A DNA stretch of 11,531 nt, taken from contig JAEDFL010000055.1 in NCBI GenBank assembly GCA_016292785.1, positions 1 to 11,531 of the forward strand, read 5' to 3'. The notes beneath the pieces are model-generated. The model ran no database searches. It saw only the letters and a list, made by a program, of their open reading frames with translations, and was not told the origin of the DNA. Both the position numbers and the translations under genes were made by a program. Within the stretch, counting starts at the first letter, position 1; each line of letters starts with the position of its first letter. This DNA is from Clostridiaceae bacterium (lineage in GTDB: Bacteria > Bacillota > Clostridia > Oscillospirales > Acutalibacteraceae). This document shows, one piece after another, positions 1 to 6,525 of this stretch.

Positions 1-958
1 TGTTGAAGATGAATACGGCTTCCGCTTCGTATTTTTCAAGTATTTCAATGCTTTTGCGATAGCCGACAATGTAGCATACCGTGGAGAGAGCGTCGCTGAG
101 AAGCCCCGACTCGCACACAACGGTGACGCTCTTAAATTCGCCGTTGGCAGGGTAGCCCGTCGTCGCATTGAGAATGTGATGATAACGCTTGCCGTCCTGC
201 TCAAAGAATTTTTCGTAGCTGCCCGAGGTGGAAACGCAGACGTTTTTGAGCTTGAGCGTACCCATCGACTGCTTGTCATTATCGGGATTGACGATGCCGA
301 CGGAAAAGGTTCTGCCGCCGTAGATGAGAAGACTGCCGCCGACCGAGACCACGGCCGATTTTGTCTTGCCCTTTTCCAGCAGCTCTTTTATCTTGTCACA
401 GGTGAAGCCTTTGCCGACTGCGCCGAGATCAAGAGCCTGTCCCTCTTTTATCTGAACGGCCTTTCCGGAAACGGAAATGTTTTTATACCCCACATCGTCA
501 AGAGCCGCTTTAATCTCGTCTTTTGACGGCAGACGCTGATTATCTCCGCCGAAGTCCCAAAGCTGAGCGACCTTTCCGATTGTAATGTCGAACACTCCGC
601 CGCAGTCCTCGGAAATTTCGATACACTGACCGATTATCTTAGCCGTGTCGGGAGAAACGGAAACCGAAGAGCCTGCTCCCTCGTTGATCCTATAAACATC
701 CGAGCCTTTCTTTCTCCAGCTCAGCACCGAATTTTCAAGTCCGCTGATCTCTTTTTCAATTTTTTCAAGATCGTTTTTTGCGCCGAAGCCGAATAGCTTT
801 GCGGTGACAACCGTACCCATTGCAACGGAGGTTTTTTCGCAGGAGCTTTTTCCGCTGATAAAATCATATGATACGATGCCGAAAACAATGACGGCGCAGA
901 GAATAATCGCAATTAAGGATTTTTTATTCAGCTTGAATTTTTCGCCGTTTTTCAACAT
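1..958 (-). CDS. apbE: ApbE-family FAD:protein FMN transferase, C-terminus cut by the window edge
   Basis: ApbE enzymes attach FMN from FAD to a Thr/Ser of target flavoproteins (e.g. RnfG/NqrC-type or FMN-binding-domain proteins) outside the membrane. The reading frame is open from ATG at 958 to base 1 (319 residues, no stop), so only a short C-terminal piece should be missing (family about 330-350). Visible in order: basic N-terminus, one hydrophobic segment about residues 14-31 (SLIAIILCAVIVFGIV) acting as anchor or uncleaved signal, the family opening SVAMGTVVTAKLFG near 44-57, LDLGAVGKGF near 176-185, SVGGSL near 205-210, STSGSYEKFF, then HHILNATTGYPA and LLSDALSTVCYIVG near 286-299, the metal/FAD-binding signature. 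No clear lipobox precedes Cys40. The start is supported by AGGTGG just upstream and a promoter at 987-1015. It is the first gene of its transcript; partners would lie left of the window. Family assignment is firm; the flavinylated target is unknown. Confidence 0.93.
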   Translation of the reverse strand, partial: MLKNGEKFKLNKKSLIAIILCAVIVFGIVSYDFISGKSSCEKTSVAMGTVVTAKLFGFGAKNDLEKIEKEISGLENSVLSWRKKGSDVYRINEGAGSSVSVSPDTAKIIGQCIEISEDCGGVFDITIGKVAQLWDFGGDNQRLPSKDEIKAALDDVGYKNISVSGKAVQIKEGQALDLGAVGKGFTCDKIKELLEKGKTKSAVVSVGGSLLIYGGRTFSVGIVNPDNDKQSMGTLKLKNVCVSTSGSYEKFFEQDGKRYHHILNATTGYPANGEFKSVTVVCESGLLSDALSTVCYIVGYRKSIEILEKYEAEAVFIFN

Positions 959-986
959 AAACCACCTAAAACTTCAAAATCAATTT

Positions 987-1015
987 ATTATACTATGAAA
1001 AAAGAACAAATTCAA
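987..1015 (-). promoter_or_regulatory. Sigma-A promoter for apbE
   Basis: Reading the minus strand, TTGAAT (1015-1010) and a perfect TATAAT (992-987) are separated by exactly 17 bases. The predicted start is near 980, giving a leader of about 20 bases that contains AGGTGG ahead of the ATG at 958. Confidence 0.8.
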
Positions 1016-1056
1016 TAGAAACGCAACTAATTAAAAATTTAACAATTTATAAGTAT

Positions 1057-1086
1057 AACGCCCACGAACTATTGTCCGCAGGCGTT
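1057..1086 (-). terminator. Stem-loop terminator after the Cys-rich peptide gene
   Basis: On the minus strand a 13-base-pair stem (AACGCCTGCGGAC against GTTCGTGGGCGTT, loop AATA) begins 18 bases after the stop codon of the Cys-rich gene. Three pairs are G-U wobbles that would be mismatches on the plus strand, so it is built to fold in minus-strand RNA. The following tract is U/A-rich rather than a clean U run, so efficiency is uncertain. Confidence 0.6.
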
Positions 1087-1104
1087 TTTCTCAGCTATTT
1101 AATG

Positions 1105-1236
1105 TCAGCAACCACAGCCGTTGTTGTTGAGGAACGAACCGTTGTTGTTTGAGCATCCGCAGCCAAAGCCGCAGCCGCACTCTGAGAATAAGAGGATGAT
1201 GATGAGAATAAAGATCCAGTTATTGCAGCAACCCAT
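1105..1236 (-). CDS. 43-residue Cys/Gly/Asn-rich small protein (chorion class high-cysteine-like)
   Basis: The ATG at 1236 is preceded by a perfect AGGAGG at 8-base spacing, and the frame closes with TGA at 1107-1105. The product has three parts. Residues 1-7 (MGCCNNW) are followed by a strongly hydrophobic stretch about 8-17 (IFILIIILLF) that could span or enter the membrane. The tail, from 18 onward, is made of Cys-Gly pairs and Asn-Asn-Asn-Gly blocks and ends in CGC. There are eight cysteines in 43 residues. Small proteins of this composition occur in Clostridia and are sometimes labelled chorion class high-cysteine HCB protein 13; no biochemical role is known to me. A terminator follows and a weak promoter precedes, so it appears to be a monocistronic unit. 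The strong RBS and compositional bias make it a credible gene despite its size. Exported or envelope-associated location is inference. Confidence 0.75.
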   Translation of the reverse strand: MGCCNNWIFILIIILLFSECGCGFGCGCSNNNGSFLNNNGCGC

Positions 1237-1266
1237 GTTTCTGACCTCCTTTCGTCTTACACTAAC

Positions 1267-1297
1267 ATTGTATGAAAAACGGGGAGGTTGGTGACAA
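1267..1297 (-). promoter_or_regulatory. Possible promoter for the Cys-rich peptide gene
   Basis: On the minus strand TTGTCA (1297-1292) and TACAAT (1272-1267) are separated by 19 bases, which is longer than optimal. The position, about 30 bases upstream of the start codon, is right, but the spacing makes it a moderate candidate only. Confidence 0.4.
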
Positions 1298-1396
1298 AGA
1301 ACGGTAATTTCAATCTATCTGTCCGACGTTTGAAATAATCAACAAGATTTTTGTTAATTCTATACATTTATTTGACGTCTGTAACTGCAAACAGTG

Positions 1397-1425
1397 TTGA
1401 CTTTTTGGAAAATATAGGTTACAAT
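1397..1425 (+). promoter_or_regulatory. Sigma-A promoter of the glpK operon
   Basis: TTGACT (1397-1402) and TACAAT (1420-1425) are separated by exactly 17 bases. The predicted start is near 1432, leaving a leader of about 120 bases before glpK. No other comparably good promoter was seen inside the operon. Confidence 0.8.
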
Positions 1426-1487
1426 ATTCATACAGAATTTTTGGGCGGCGGTTATAAATGATTAGTTATCAATGAACGGGAAATCGG

Positions 1488-1502
1488 CTGTTTACTAAAC
1501 AG
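1488..1502 (+). promoter_or_regulatory. Perfect 7+1+7 palindrome in the glpK leader (operator or attenuator hairpin)
   Basis: CTGTTTACTAAACAG is an uninterrupted dyad about 57 bases downstream of the predicted transcription start and 50 bases before the glpK ATG. As DNA it fits a repressor operator. As RNA it forms a short hairpin followed by a pyrimidine-rich run (TTTGCTTTTCTGTTC), which could act as a weak attenuator of the kind GlpP controls in Bacillus. The sequence does not decide between these. Confidence 0.4.
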
Positions 1503-1552
1503 TTTGCTTTTCTGTTCTTTTTTACTGCTGTTCAGTTCAGGAGGAAAGCGAT

Positions 1553-3061
1553 ATGTATGTTTTAGCACTTGACCAGGGAACAACCAGCTCCAGAGCTATA
1601 GTTTTTGACAAGCGCGGACGCATTGTTTCCAAAGCACAGAATGAATTTGATCAGATCTATCCCAAATCGGGCTGGGTTGAGCATGATCCGATGGATATTC
1701 TTTACAGCCAGATGCACTCCATCTCGTCTGTTATCAATTCGGGCGATTTTGACGTTAAAGAGATCGCCGGCATAGGAATTACAAATCAGAGAGAAACTAC
1801 GATTATCTGGGATAAGAATACGGGCAAGCCGATATATAACGCTATTGTATGGCAGTGCCGCCGTACCGCCGAGCTTTGCGAAAAGCTCAAGGCAGAGGGA
1901 CTCGGCGACTATATCCGTGAGCATACGGGACTGCTTATAGACGCATATTTTTCCGGAACAAAGATCAAATGGATCCTCGACAATGTTGAGGGCGCAAGAG
2001 AGAGAGCCGAGAAAGGCGAGCTTCTTTTCGGAACGGTTGAAACATGGCTTATCTGGAATCTCACCGGCGGCAAGGTTCACGTTACGGACTATTCCAACGC
2101 TTCGAGAACAATGCTTTTCGATGTGGACAAGCTTCAGTGGGACGAGTTCCTCTGCGAAAAGCTCGGAGTGCCGATGTGCATGCTTCCCGAGCCTGTTGAA
2201 TCAAGCAAGATTTACGGCACGGTAGCTCCCGGAATTATCGGTATTGAGGAGCTTGAGGGCGTTCCGATCTGCGGAGCGATCGGCGATCAGCCTGCCGCCT
2301 TGTTCGGTCAGGCGTGCTTCAATCCCGGTCAGGCGAAGAACACCTACGGAACAGGCTGTTTCCTGCTTATGAATACGGGAGACAAGCGAGTTCATTCGGA
2401 GAACAATCTTCTTACGGGCGTTGCGTGGAGCATTAACGGTAAAACTACATATTCGATCGAGGGCAGTGCCTTCAACGCAGGCTCGGTAATCAAGTGGCTC
2501 AGGGACGAGCTTCATATGGTAGACACCGCACCCAGAGTTGACGAGCTTGCCGAAAGCGTTGAGAATGCAAACGGAATGTTCCTTGTTCCTGCTTTCACGG
2601 GACTCGGTGCGCCTTACTGGGATATGTATGCAAGAGGAACGATAGTCGGTCTGACGAGGGGTGTAAACCGTGCTCACTTCTGCCGTGCCGTGCTTGAGTC
2701 GATCTGCTTCCAGATGACGGATCTTCTCAGGGCGATGACAAAGGACTCAAATATCATTCTTTCCGAGCTTCGTGTTGACGGAGGAGCAAGCGTCAGCAAT
2801 ATTATGATGCAAATTCAGGCAGACCTCATCAGAACTGTTGTCAACCGTCCCAAGACCGTTGAAACAACTGCACTCGGTGCGGCTTATCTTGCCGGACTTG
2901 CCGTAGGAATGTGGGAAACGACCGAGGAGATCGAAAAGAACCGTGAGGTCGAAAAGGTGTTCATTCCCAAGATGGATAAGAAAGAGAGAGACAAGCTCTG
3001 TGCCGACTGGAAACGAGCTGTTGAACGCTCGATGAAATGGGCGCAGGAGGATGCTGATTAA
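1553..3061 (+). CDS. glpK: Glycerol kinase
   Basis: Phosphorylates glycerol with ATP to sn-glycerol 3-phosphate in the cytoplasm. At 502 residues it matches the normal GlpK length. Family landmarks: ATP-binding DQGTTSSRAI at 7-16, SGWVEHDP near 40, the substrate-binding NQRET at 78-82 (R80/E81), TGLLIDAYFSGTK, GTVETWLIWNLTG, catalytic Asp245 in AIGDQPAALFGQ, YGTGCF, the FTGLGAPYW segment, RVDGGAS and TTALGAAYLAGLA near the C-terminus. The start has AGGAGG at 8-base spacing. First gene of a four-gene operon with malate-metabolising enzymes; no glycerol facilitator or G3P dehydrogenase is adjacent. Odd point: the loop before Asp245, which in Bacilli and Enterococci carries the HPr-phosphorylated His (in a YHFYG-like motif), here reads APGIIGIEELEG with no histidine, so PTS phosphorylation control of that type is unlikely. 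Identification is very secure. Confidence 0.97.
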   Translation: MYVLALDQGTTSSRAIVFDKRGRIVSKAQNEFDQIYPKSGWVEHDPMDILYSQMHSISSVINSGDFDVKEIAGIGITNQRETTIIWDKNTGKPIYNAIVWQCRRTAELCEKLKAEGLGDYIREHTGLLIDAYFSGTKIKWILDNVEGARERAEKGELLFGTVETWLIWNLTGGKVHVTDYSNASRTMLFDVDKLQWDEFLCEKLGVPMCMLPEPVESSKIYGTVAPGIIGIEELEGVPICGAIGDQPAALFGQACFNPGQAKNTYGTGCFLLMNTGDKRVHSENNLLTGVAWSINGKTTYSIEGSAFNAGSVIKWLRDELHMVDTAPRVDELAESVENANGMFLVPAFTGLGAPYWDMYARGTIVGLTRGVNRAHFCRAVLESICFQMTDLLRAMTKDSNIILSELRVDGGASVSNIMMQIQADLIRTVVNRPKTVETTALGAAYLAGLAVGMWETTEEIEKNREVEKVFIPKMDKKERDKLCADWKRAVERSMKWAQEDAD

Positions 3062-3068
3062 GTTAAAA

Positions 3069-3082
3069 ACCGCTTTGGCGGT
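3069..3082 (+). other. Intercistronic stem-loop between glpK and the dehydrogenase gene
   Basis: ACCGC and GCGGT form a perfect five-base-pair stem around TTTG, starting 8 bases after the glpK stop. It is followed by A-rich sequence rather than an immediate U run (T-runs come only at about 3098-3104), so it is more likely an mRNA-stability or processing element, or a partial terminator, than a full operon end. Confidence 0.45.
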
Positions 3083-3123
3083 ATAAAAAATAAATTATTT
3101 TTTTAAAATAGGAGGTCACTATT

Positions 3124-4233
3124 ATGGGTAAAGTTGTATGTGATTGGAAAACACTGCACGATTTTATGGTTGACGCTTTCAAGGGTGTCGGCGTTCCCGA
3201 GGAGGACTGCGAGATCGTCGTTGATATCATTCTTGAATCGGACAGACGAGGAATTGAGTCCCACGGCTGCAACCGTTTTAAGCCGATTTACATCGACAGA
3301 ATAAACGCAGGTATTCAGAATCCCGTAACAAACTTTGAAATTGTCAAGGAAACTCCGACAACGGCTGTTGTTGACGGTCACGACGGAATGGGACAGGTTA
3401 TCGGCTACAAGTCGATGGAAATGGCTATCAAAAAGGCTAAGGAATACGGTATGGGTATGGTTGCAGTCCGCAATTCCTGCCATTACGGTATTGCAGGCTA
3501 TTACGCAACAATGGCGGCAAAGGCAGGCTGCATCGGCATTACGGGTACAAACGCACGTCCGTCCGTTGCTCCGACCTTCGGCGTTGAAGGTATGTTCGGC
3601 ACAAATCCGCTGACCGTCGGTATCCCGACCGATGAGGATTTCGATTTCGTTATCGACTGCGCAACCTCTATCACTCAGAACGGTAAGATCGAATACTACG
3701 AAAGAATTAACGAGCCTGTTCATCCGGGCACGGTTATTGACATTGACGGTAATCCCGTTGAGGGCGACGCAGGTGTGGCTCTCAAGAAAATCCGCAACGG
3801 CACAGCTGCGCTGACAACTCTCGGCGGTATCGGCGAGGCTCTCGGCGGCTACAAGGGTTACGGCTACGCAATGGTTATCGAGCTTCTTTCCGCCGCTCTT
3901 CAGGACGGTAATTACGGTAAGGCTCTTAACGGCAAGGACGAGAACGGAAACCTTGTTCCTTATCATCTCGGTCATTTCTTCATTGCAATCGACACGGATC
4001 ATTTCCTCGGCGAGCAGGAGACAAGAAAGAAAGCCGGCGAGATTATCCGCTCCGTTCGTGCATCAAAGAAGGCTCCCGGTCACGACCACATCTTCTCCGC
4101 AGGCGAGAAGGAGTGGAACGTATGGCTCGAGAGAAAGGATTCGGGCGTTCCTATCAACGAGTCCGTTCAGGCTGAAATGAACAAGGTTCGTGACGATCTC
4201 AAGCTTGACTATGTATTCCCGTGGGAGAAATAA
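3124..4233 (+). CDS. Type-2 malate/L-lactate dehydrogenase (Ldh2/MdhA/ComC family)
   Basis: NAD(P)-dependent 2-hydroxyacid dehydrogenase of the non-Rossmann Ldh2 family, which includes malate, L-lactate, sulfolactate and ureidoglycolate dehydrogenases. The 369 residues are slightly longer than the usual 330-360. Visible signatures: ESDRRGIESHGCNRF at 38-52 (His47), DGHDGMGQVIGYKSM, RNSCHYGIAGYY with the likely catalytic His120, TNARPSVAP, the loop MFGTNPLTVGIPT, DCATSITQNGKIE and LGGIGEALGGYKGYGYAM. Start chosen from AGGAGG at 8-base spacing. Being 24 bases upstream of malic enzyme favours malate as substrate, as oxaloacetate reductase or malate oxidase; this is inference from context, since substrate specificity cannot be read reliably from the sequence. 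The gene is unrelated to the classical Rossmann-fold Mdh. Confidence 0.88.
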   Translation: MGKVVCDWKTLHDFMVDAFKGVGVPEEDCEIVVDIILESDRRGIESHGCNRFKPIYIDRINAGIQNPVTNFEIVKETPTTAVVDGHDGMGQVIGYKSMEMAIKKAKEYGMGMVAVRNSCHYGIAGYYATMAAKAGCIGITGTNARPSVAPTFGVEGMFGTNPLTVGIPTDEDFDFVIDCATSITQNGKIEYYERINEPVHPGTVIDIDGNPVEGDAGVALKKIRNGTAALTTLGGIGEALGGYKGYGYAMVIELLSAALQDGNYGKALNGKDENGNLVPYHLGHFFIAIDTDHFLGEQETRKKAGEIIRSVRASKKAPGHDHIFSAGEKEWNVWLERKDSGVPINESVQAEMNKVRDDLKLDYVFPWEK

Positions 4234-4257
4234 TTTTAATAATCGGAGGACAATCAA

Positions 4258-5427
4258 ATGGATTATGCAAAGGAATCCCTGAGACTTCATTATGAGTGGC
4301 AGGGTAAAATAGAAGTTGTCGCAAGGGCAAAGGTTGACAATAAGGACGCTCTTTCTCTTGCATACACACCGGGCGTTGCACAGCCCTGTCTTGAAATTCA
4401 GAAGGATATCAACAAAAGCTATGAGCTGACACGCCGCTCAAACCTCGTTGCCGTTATAACGGACGGCTCGGCTGTTCTCGGTCTCGGCGACATCGGACCC
4501 GAGGCAGGTATGCCCGTTATGGAGGGCAAATGCGTTCTGTTCAAGGAATTCGGCGGAGTTGACGCTTTCCCTCTCTGCATCCGCACCAAGGATGTTGATG
4601 AGTTTGTAAACACCGTTGCTCTGCTCTGCGGAAGCTTCGGCGGCATCAACCTTGAGGACATTGCCGCTCCGAGATGCTTCGAGATCGAAAGAAAGCTCAA
4701 GGAAAAGGCTGATATTCCCATTTTCCACGACGACCAGCACGGCACCGCGGTTATCTGCTCGGCAGGTATTATCAACGCTCTCAAGCTTGTAGGCAAGAAG
4801 ATTGAGGACTGCACGGCTGTGTTCAACGGCGCAGGTGCGGCAGGCGTTGCGATTGCAAAGCTCTTCACAAGTATGGGCATGGGCAACATCATTATGTGTG
4901 ACCGCAAGGGTATCATCTGCGACGGTGACGACCTCGCACCTGCAAAGCAGGATATCGCAGATTTCACGAATAAGAATCATGTCAGAGGCTCTCTTGTCGA
5001 CGCTATGAAGGGTGCAGACATCTTCATCGGTGTTTCCGCTCCCGGCGTTGTAACGGAGGAAATGATAAAGTCAATGGCAAAGGATCCTATCGTTCTTGCA
5101 ATGGCAAATCCCGTTCCCGAGATTATGCCCGACCTTGCCAAGGCGGCAGGTGCGGCGGTTGTCGGTACGGGACGAAGTGACTTCCCGAACCAGATCAACA
5201 ACGTTCTTGCGTTCCCGGGAATTTTCCGAGGTGCTCTTGACGTCCGTGCCAGCGATATCAATGAGGAAATGAAGATTGCCGCCGCAAAGGCTCTTGCAGG
5301 TCTTGTTTCCGACGAGGAGCTTTGTGCAGATTACATTATTCCCAAGCCGTTTGATCCGAGAGTCGGCAAAACTGTTGCCGCTGCGGTTGCACAGGCGGCA
5401 CGTGATTCGGGAGTAGCAAGAATATAA
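4258..5427 (+). CDS. NAD(P)-dependent malic enzyme, short bacterial form
   Basis: Oxidatively decarboxylates L-malate to pyruvate and CO2 with reduction of NAD(P)+, requiring a divalent metal. At 389 residues it is the single-domain form (YtsJ/MaeB N-terminal type) without the phosphotransacetylase-like extension. Catalytic features: Tyr36 in LSLAYTPGVAQPC, GLGDIGPEAGMPVMEGK with Lys91, metal ligands Glu133/Asp134 in NLEDIAAPRCFEIE and Asp159 in FHDDQHGTAV, Rossmann GAGAAG at 191-196, and GTGRSDFPNQINN followed by AFPGIFRGALD. GGAGG lies 8 bases before the ATG. Its position behind the dehydrogenase recalls the adjacent malate dehydrogenase and malic enzyme genes of the Clostridium thermocellum malate shunt. 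Cofactor preference (NAD or NADP) is not evident from sequence. Confidence 0.95.
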   Translation: MDYAKESLRLHYEWQGKIEVVARAKVDNKDALSLAYTPGVAQPCLEIQKDINKSYELTRRSNLVAVITDGSAVLGLGDIGPEAGMPVMEGKCVLFKEFGGVDAFPLCIRTKDVDEFVNTVALLCGSFGGINLEDIAAPRCFEIERKLKEKADIPIFHDDQHGTAVICSAGIINALKLVGKKIEDCTAVFNGAGAAGVAIAKLFTSMGMGNIIMCDRKGIICDGDDLAPAKQDIADFTNKNHVRGSLVDAMKGADIFIGVSAPGVVTEEMIKSMAKDPIVLAMANPVPEIMPDLAKAAGAAVVGTGRSDFPNQINNVLAFPGIFRGALDVRASDINEEMKIAAAKALAGLVSDEELCADYIIPKPFDPRVGKTVAAAVAQAARDSGVARI

Positions 5428-5448
5428 CAATAAAACGGGGTGTTGGAG

Positions 5449-6468
5449 ATGAAAACAGCAATTTACGGTGCAGGCTCCCTCGGCACTGTTCTCGGCGCAT
5501 ATCTTTCCAAGGCAGGCGTTGACGTCGACCTGATAACAAGAAACAAGGAGCACGTTGACGCAATGAACGAGGGCGGAGCAAAGATCATCGGTACGGTGAA
5601 TATGACCGTTCCCGTCCACGCTTTAACTCCCGATCAGATGACGGAAAAATATGAGCTGATAATTCTTCTCACGAAACAGCTTGACAACGAGAACATTCTC
5701 AGAGGTCTTGAAAAGAATATGACGGACGACTGCATTGTCTGCACTCTCCAGAACGGACTTCCCGAGCTTTCCGTTTCCAATGTGGTAGGGGAGGACAGGA
5801 CAATGGGCTGTACCGTTGCGTGGGGCGCAACTCTCCACGGCAAGGGCGTTTCCGAGCTGACGAGTGAACCCGACAGTATGTCGTTCGGTCTCGGCAGAAT
5901 GAACGGTCAGAAGGACGAGAAGCTTATGCAGGTCAAGGCTCTGCTTGAGAAAATGTGTCCCGTCGAGATCGAGGACAATTTCATGGGCGTCCGCTGGTCA
6001 AAGCTTCTTATCAACAGCGCATTTTCGGGTATGTCTGCCGTTATCGGCGGCACATTCGGCGATGCGGCTGAGAATAAGGACTCAAGAGTTTGCTGTCAGA
6101 ACATAATCAAGGAATGTATTGACGTTGCAAATGCCGCAGGCATAAAGATTGAACCCGTTCAGGGCAAGGATATCGTCAAGCTCCTTTATTATAAGGGCAA
6201 CGGACTGAAAAAGAAATTTTCCTTTGCGCTTATTCCCGTATGTATCAAGAAGCACCGACTGCTCAAAGCGAGTATGCTTCAGGATCTTGAAAAAGGCAGA
6301 CTTTGCGAGGTTGACGCAATCAACGGAGTTGTCTGCGAATACGGCAGAAGATACGGTGTACCCACCCCGTATAATGACAAGGTTTGCGAAATTATCCACG
6401 GCGTCGAACAGGGTAAATACAAATGCTGCTTCGATAACGTGAAGCTTTTCGCAGGACTGAAAAAGTAA
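5449..6468 (+). CDS. Ketopantoate reductase (PanE/ApbA) family protein
   Basis: Family members reduce 2-dehydropantoate to pantoate with NADPH for coenzyme A synthesis, but many paralogues act on other 2-oxo acids. The 339-residue frame has an N-terminal Rossmann motif YGAGSLGTVLGAYL at 6-19, LLTKQLDNE and TLQNGLPE mid-domain, RWSKLLINSAFSGMSAV with the conserved Lys185 (E. coli PanE Lys176), and CEVDAINGVVCEYG then GVPTPYN with Glu287 (E. coli Glu256). An upstream in-frame GTG at 5440 exists, but the ATG at 5449 puts GAGSLG at the usual distance from the N-terminus and sits 6 bases after GGGGTG, so ATG is preferred. It is longer than E. coli PanE (303), with an extra basic segment near residues 247-275. 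Last gene of the operon, 21 bases after malic enzyme. Whether it makes pantoate or serves a malate-linked oxo acid is open, so no symbol is given. Confidence 0.82.
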   Translation: MKTAIYGAGSLGTVLGAYLSKAGVDVDLITRNKEHVDAMNEGGAKIIGTVNMTVPVHALTPDQMTEKYELIILLTKQLDNENILRGLEKNMTDDCIVCTLQNGLPELSVSNVVGEDRTMGCTVAWGATLHGKGVSELTSEPDSMSFGLGRMNGQKDEKLMQVKALLEKMCPVEIEDNFMGVRWSKLLINSAFSGMSAVIGGTFGDAAENKDSRVCCQNIIKECIDVANAAGIKIEPVQGKDIVKLLYYKGNGLKKKFSFALIPVCIKKHRLLKASMLQDLEKGRLCEVDAINGVVCEYGRRYGVPTPYNDKVCEIIHGVEQGKYKCCFDNVKLFAGLKK

Positions 6469-6478
6469 ATAAATAATT

Positions 6479-6523
6479 ATCGGCTGTCACTCAACAACGA
6501 AGTGACAGCCGATTAGCTTTTTT
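6479..6523. terminator. Strong bidirectional terminator between convergent transcripts
   Basis: ATCGGCTGTCACT and AGTGACAGCCGAT form a perfect 13-base-pair stem with a nine-base loop. On the plus strand it is followed by TAGCTTTTTT, ending the glpK operon. On the minus strand it is followed by AATTATTTATTT, and could end the GH39 transcript whose stop codon lies at 6526. Confidence 0.93.
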
Positions 6524-6525
6524 GA

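Larger units (their letters stand above)
1237..1552. promoter_or_regulatory. Divergent regulatory region between the Cys-rich gene and glpK
   Basis: This 316-base gap holds the RBS and probable promoter of the minus-strand small gene, the glpK promoter (1397-1425) and an approximately 120-base glpK leader with a palindrome (1488-1502). Just upstream of the glpK -35 box, 1380-1393 reads TGTAACTGCAAACA, which resembles a CcpA cre box but misses two conserved positions. I see no recognisable riboswitch and no further gene. Confidence 0.5.

Noticed and set aside
176..526. 116-codon plus-strand frame
   Set aside because: Shadow of apbE, whose minus-strand frame carries the full set of family motifs.
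1380..1393. CcpA cre box upstream of glpK
   Set aside because: TGTAACTGCAAACA fails two conserved positions of the cre consensus, so it is mentioned only as a weak resemblance.
1562..2677. Minus-strand open frames within glpK (172 and 158 codons)
   Set aside because: They lie wholly inside the well-supported glycerol kinase gene and have neither a convincing RBS nor protein-like motifs.
3103..4002. 299-codon open frame on the minus strand opposite the Ldh2-type dehydrogenase
   Set aside because: Antisense shadow created by the codon bias of the real plus-strand gene; no RBS and no recognisable family, while the plus-strand protein has full family motifs.
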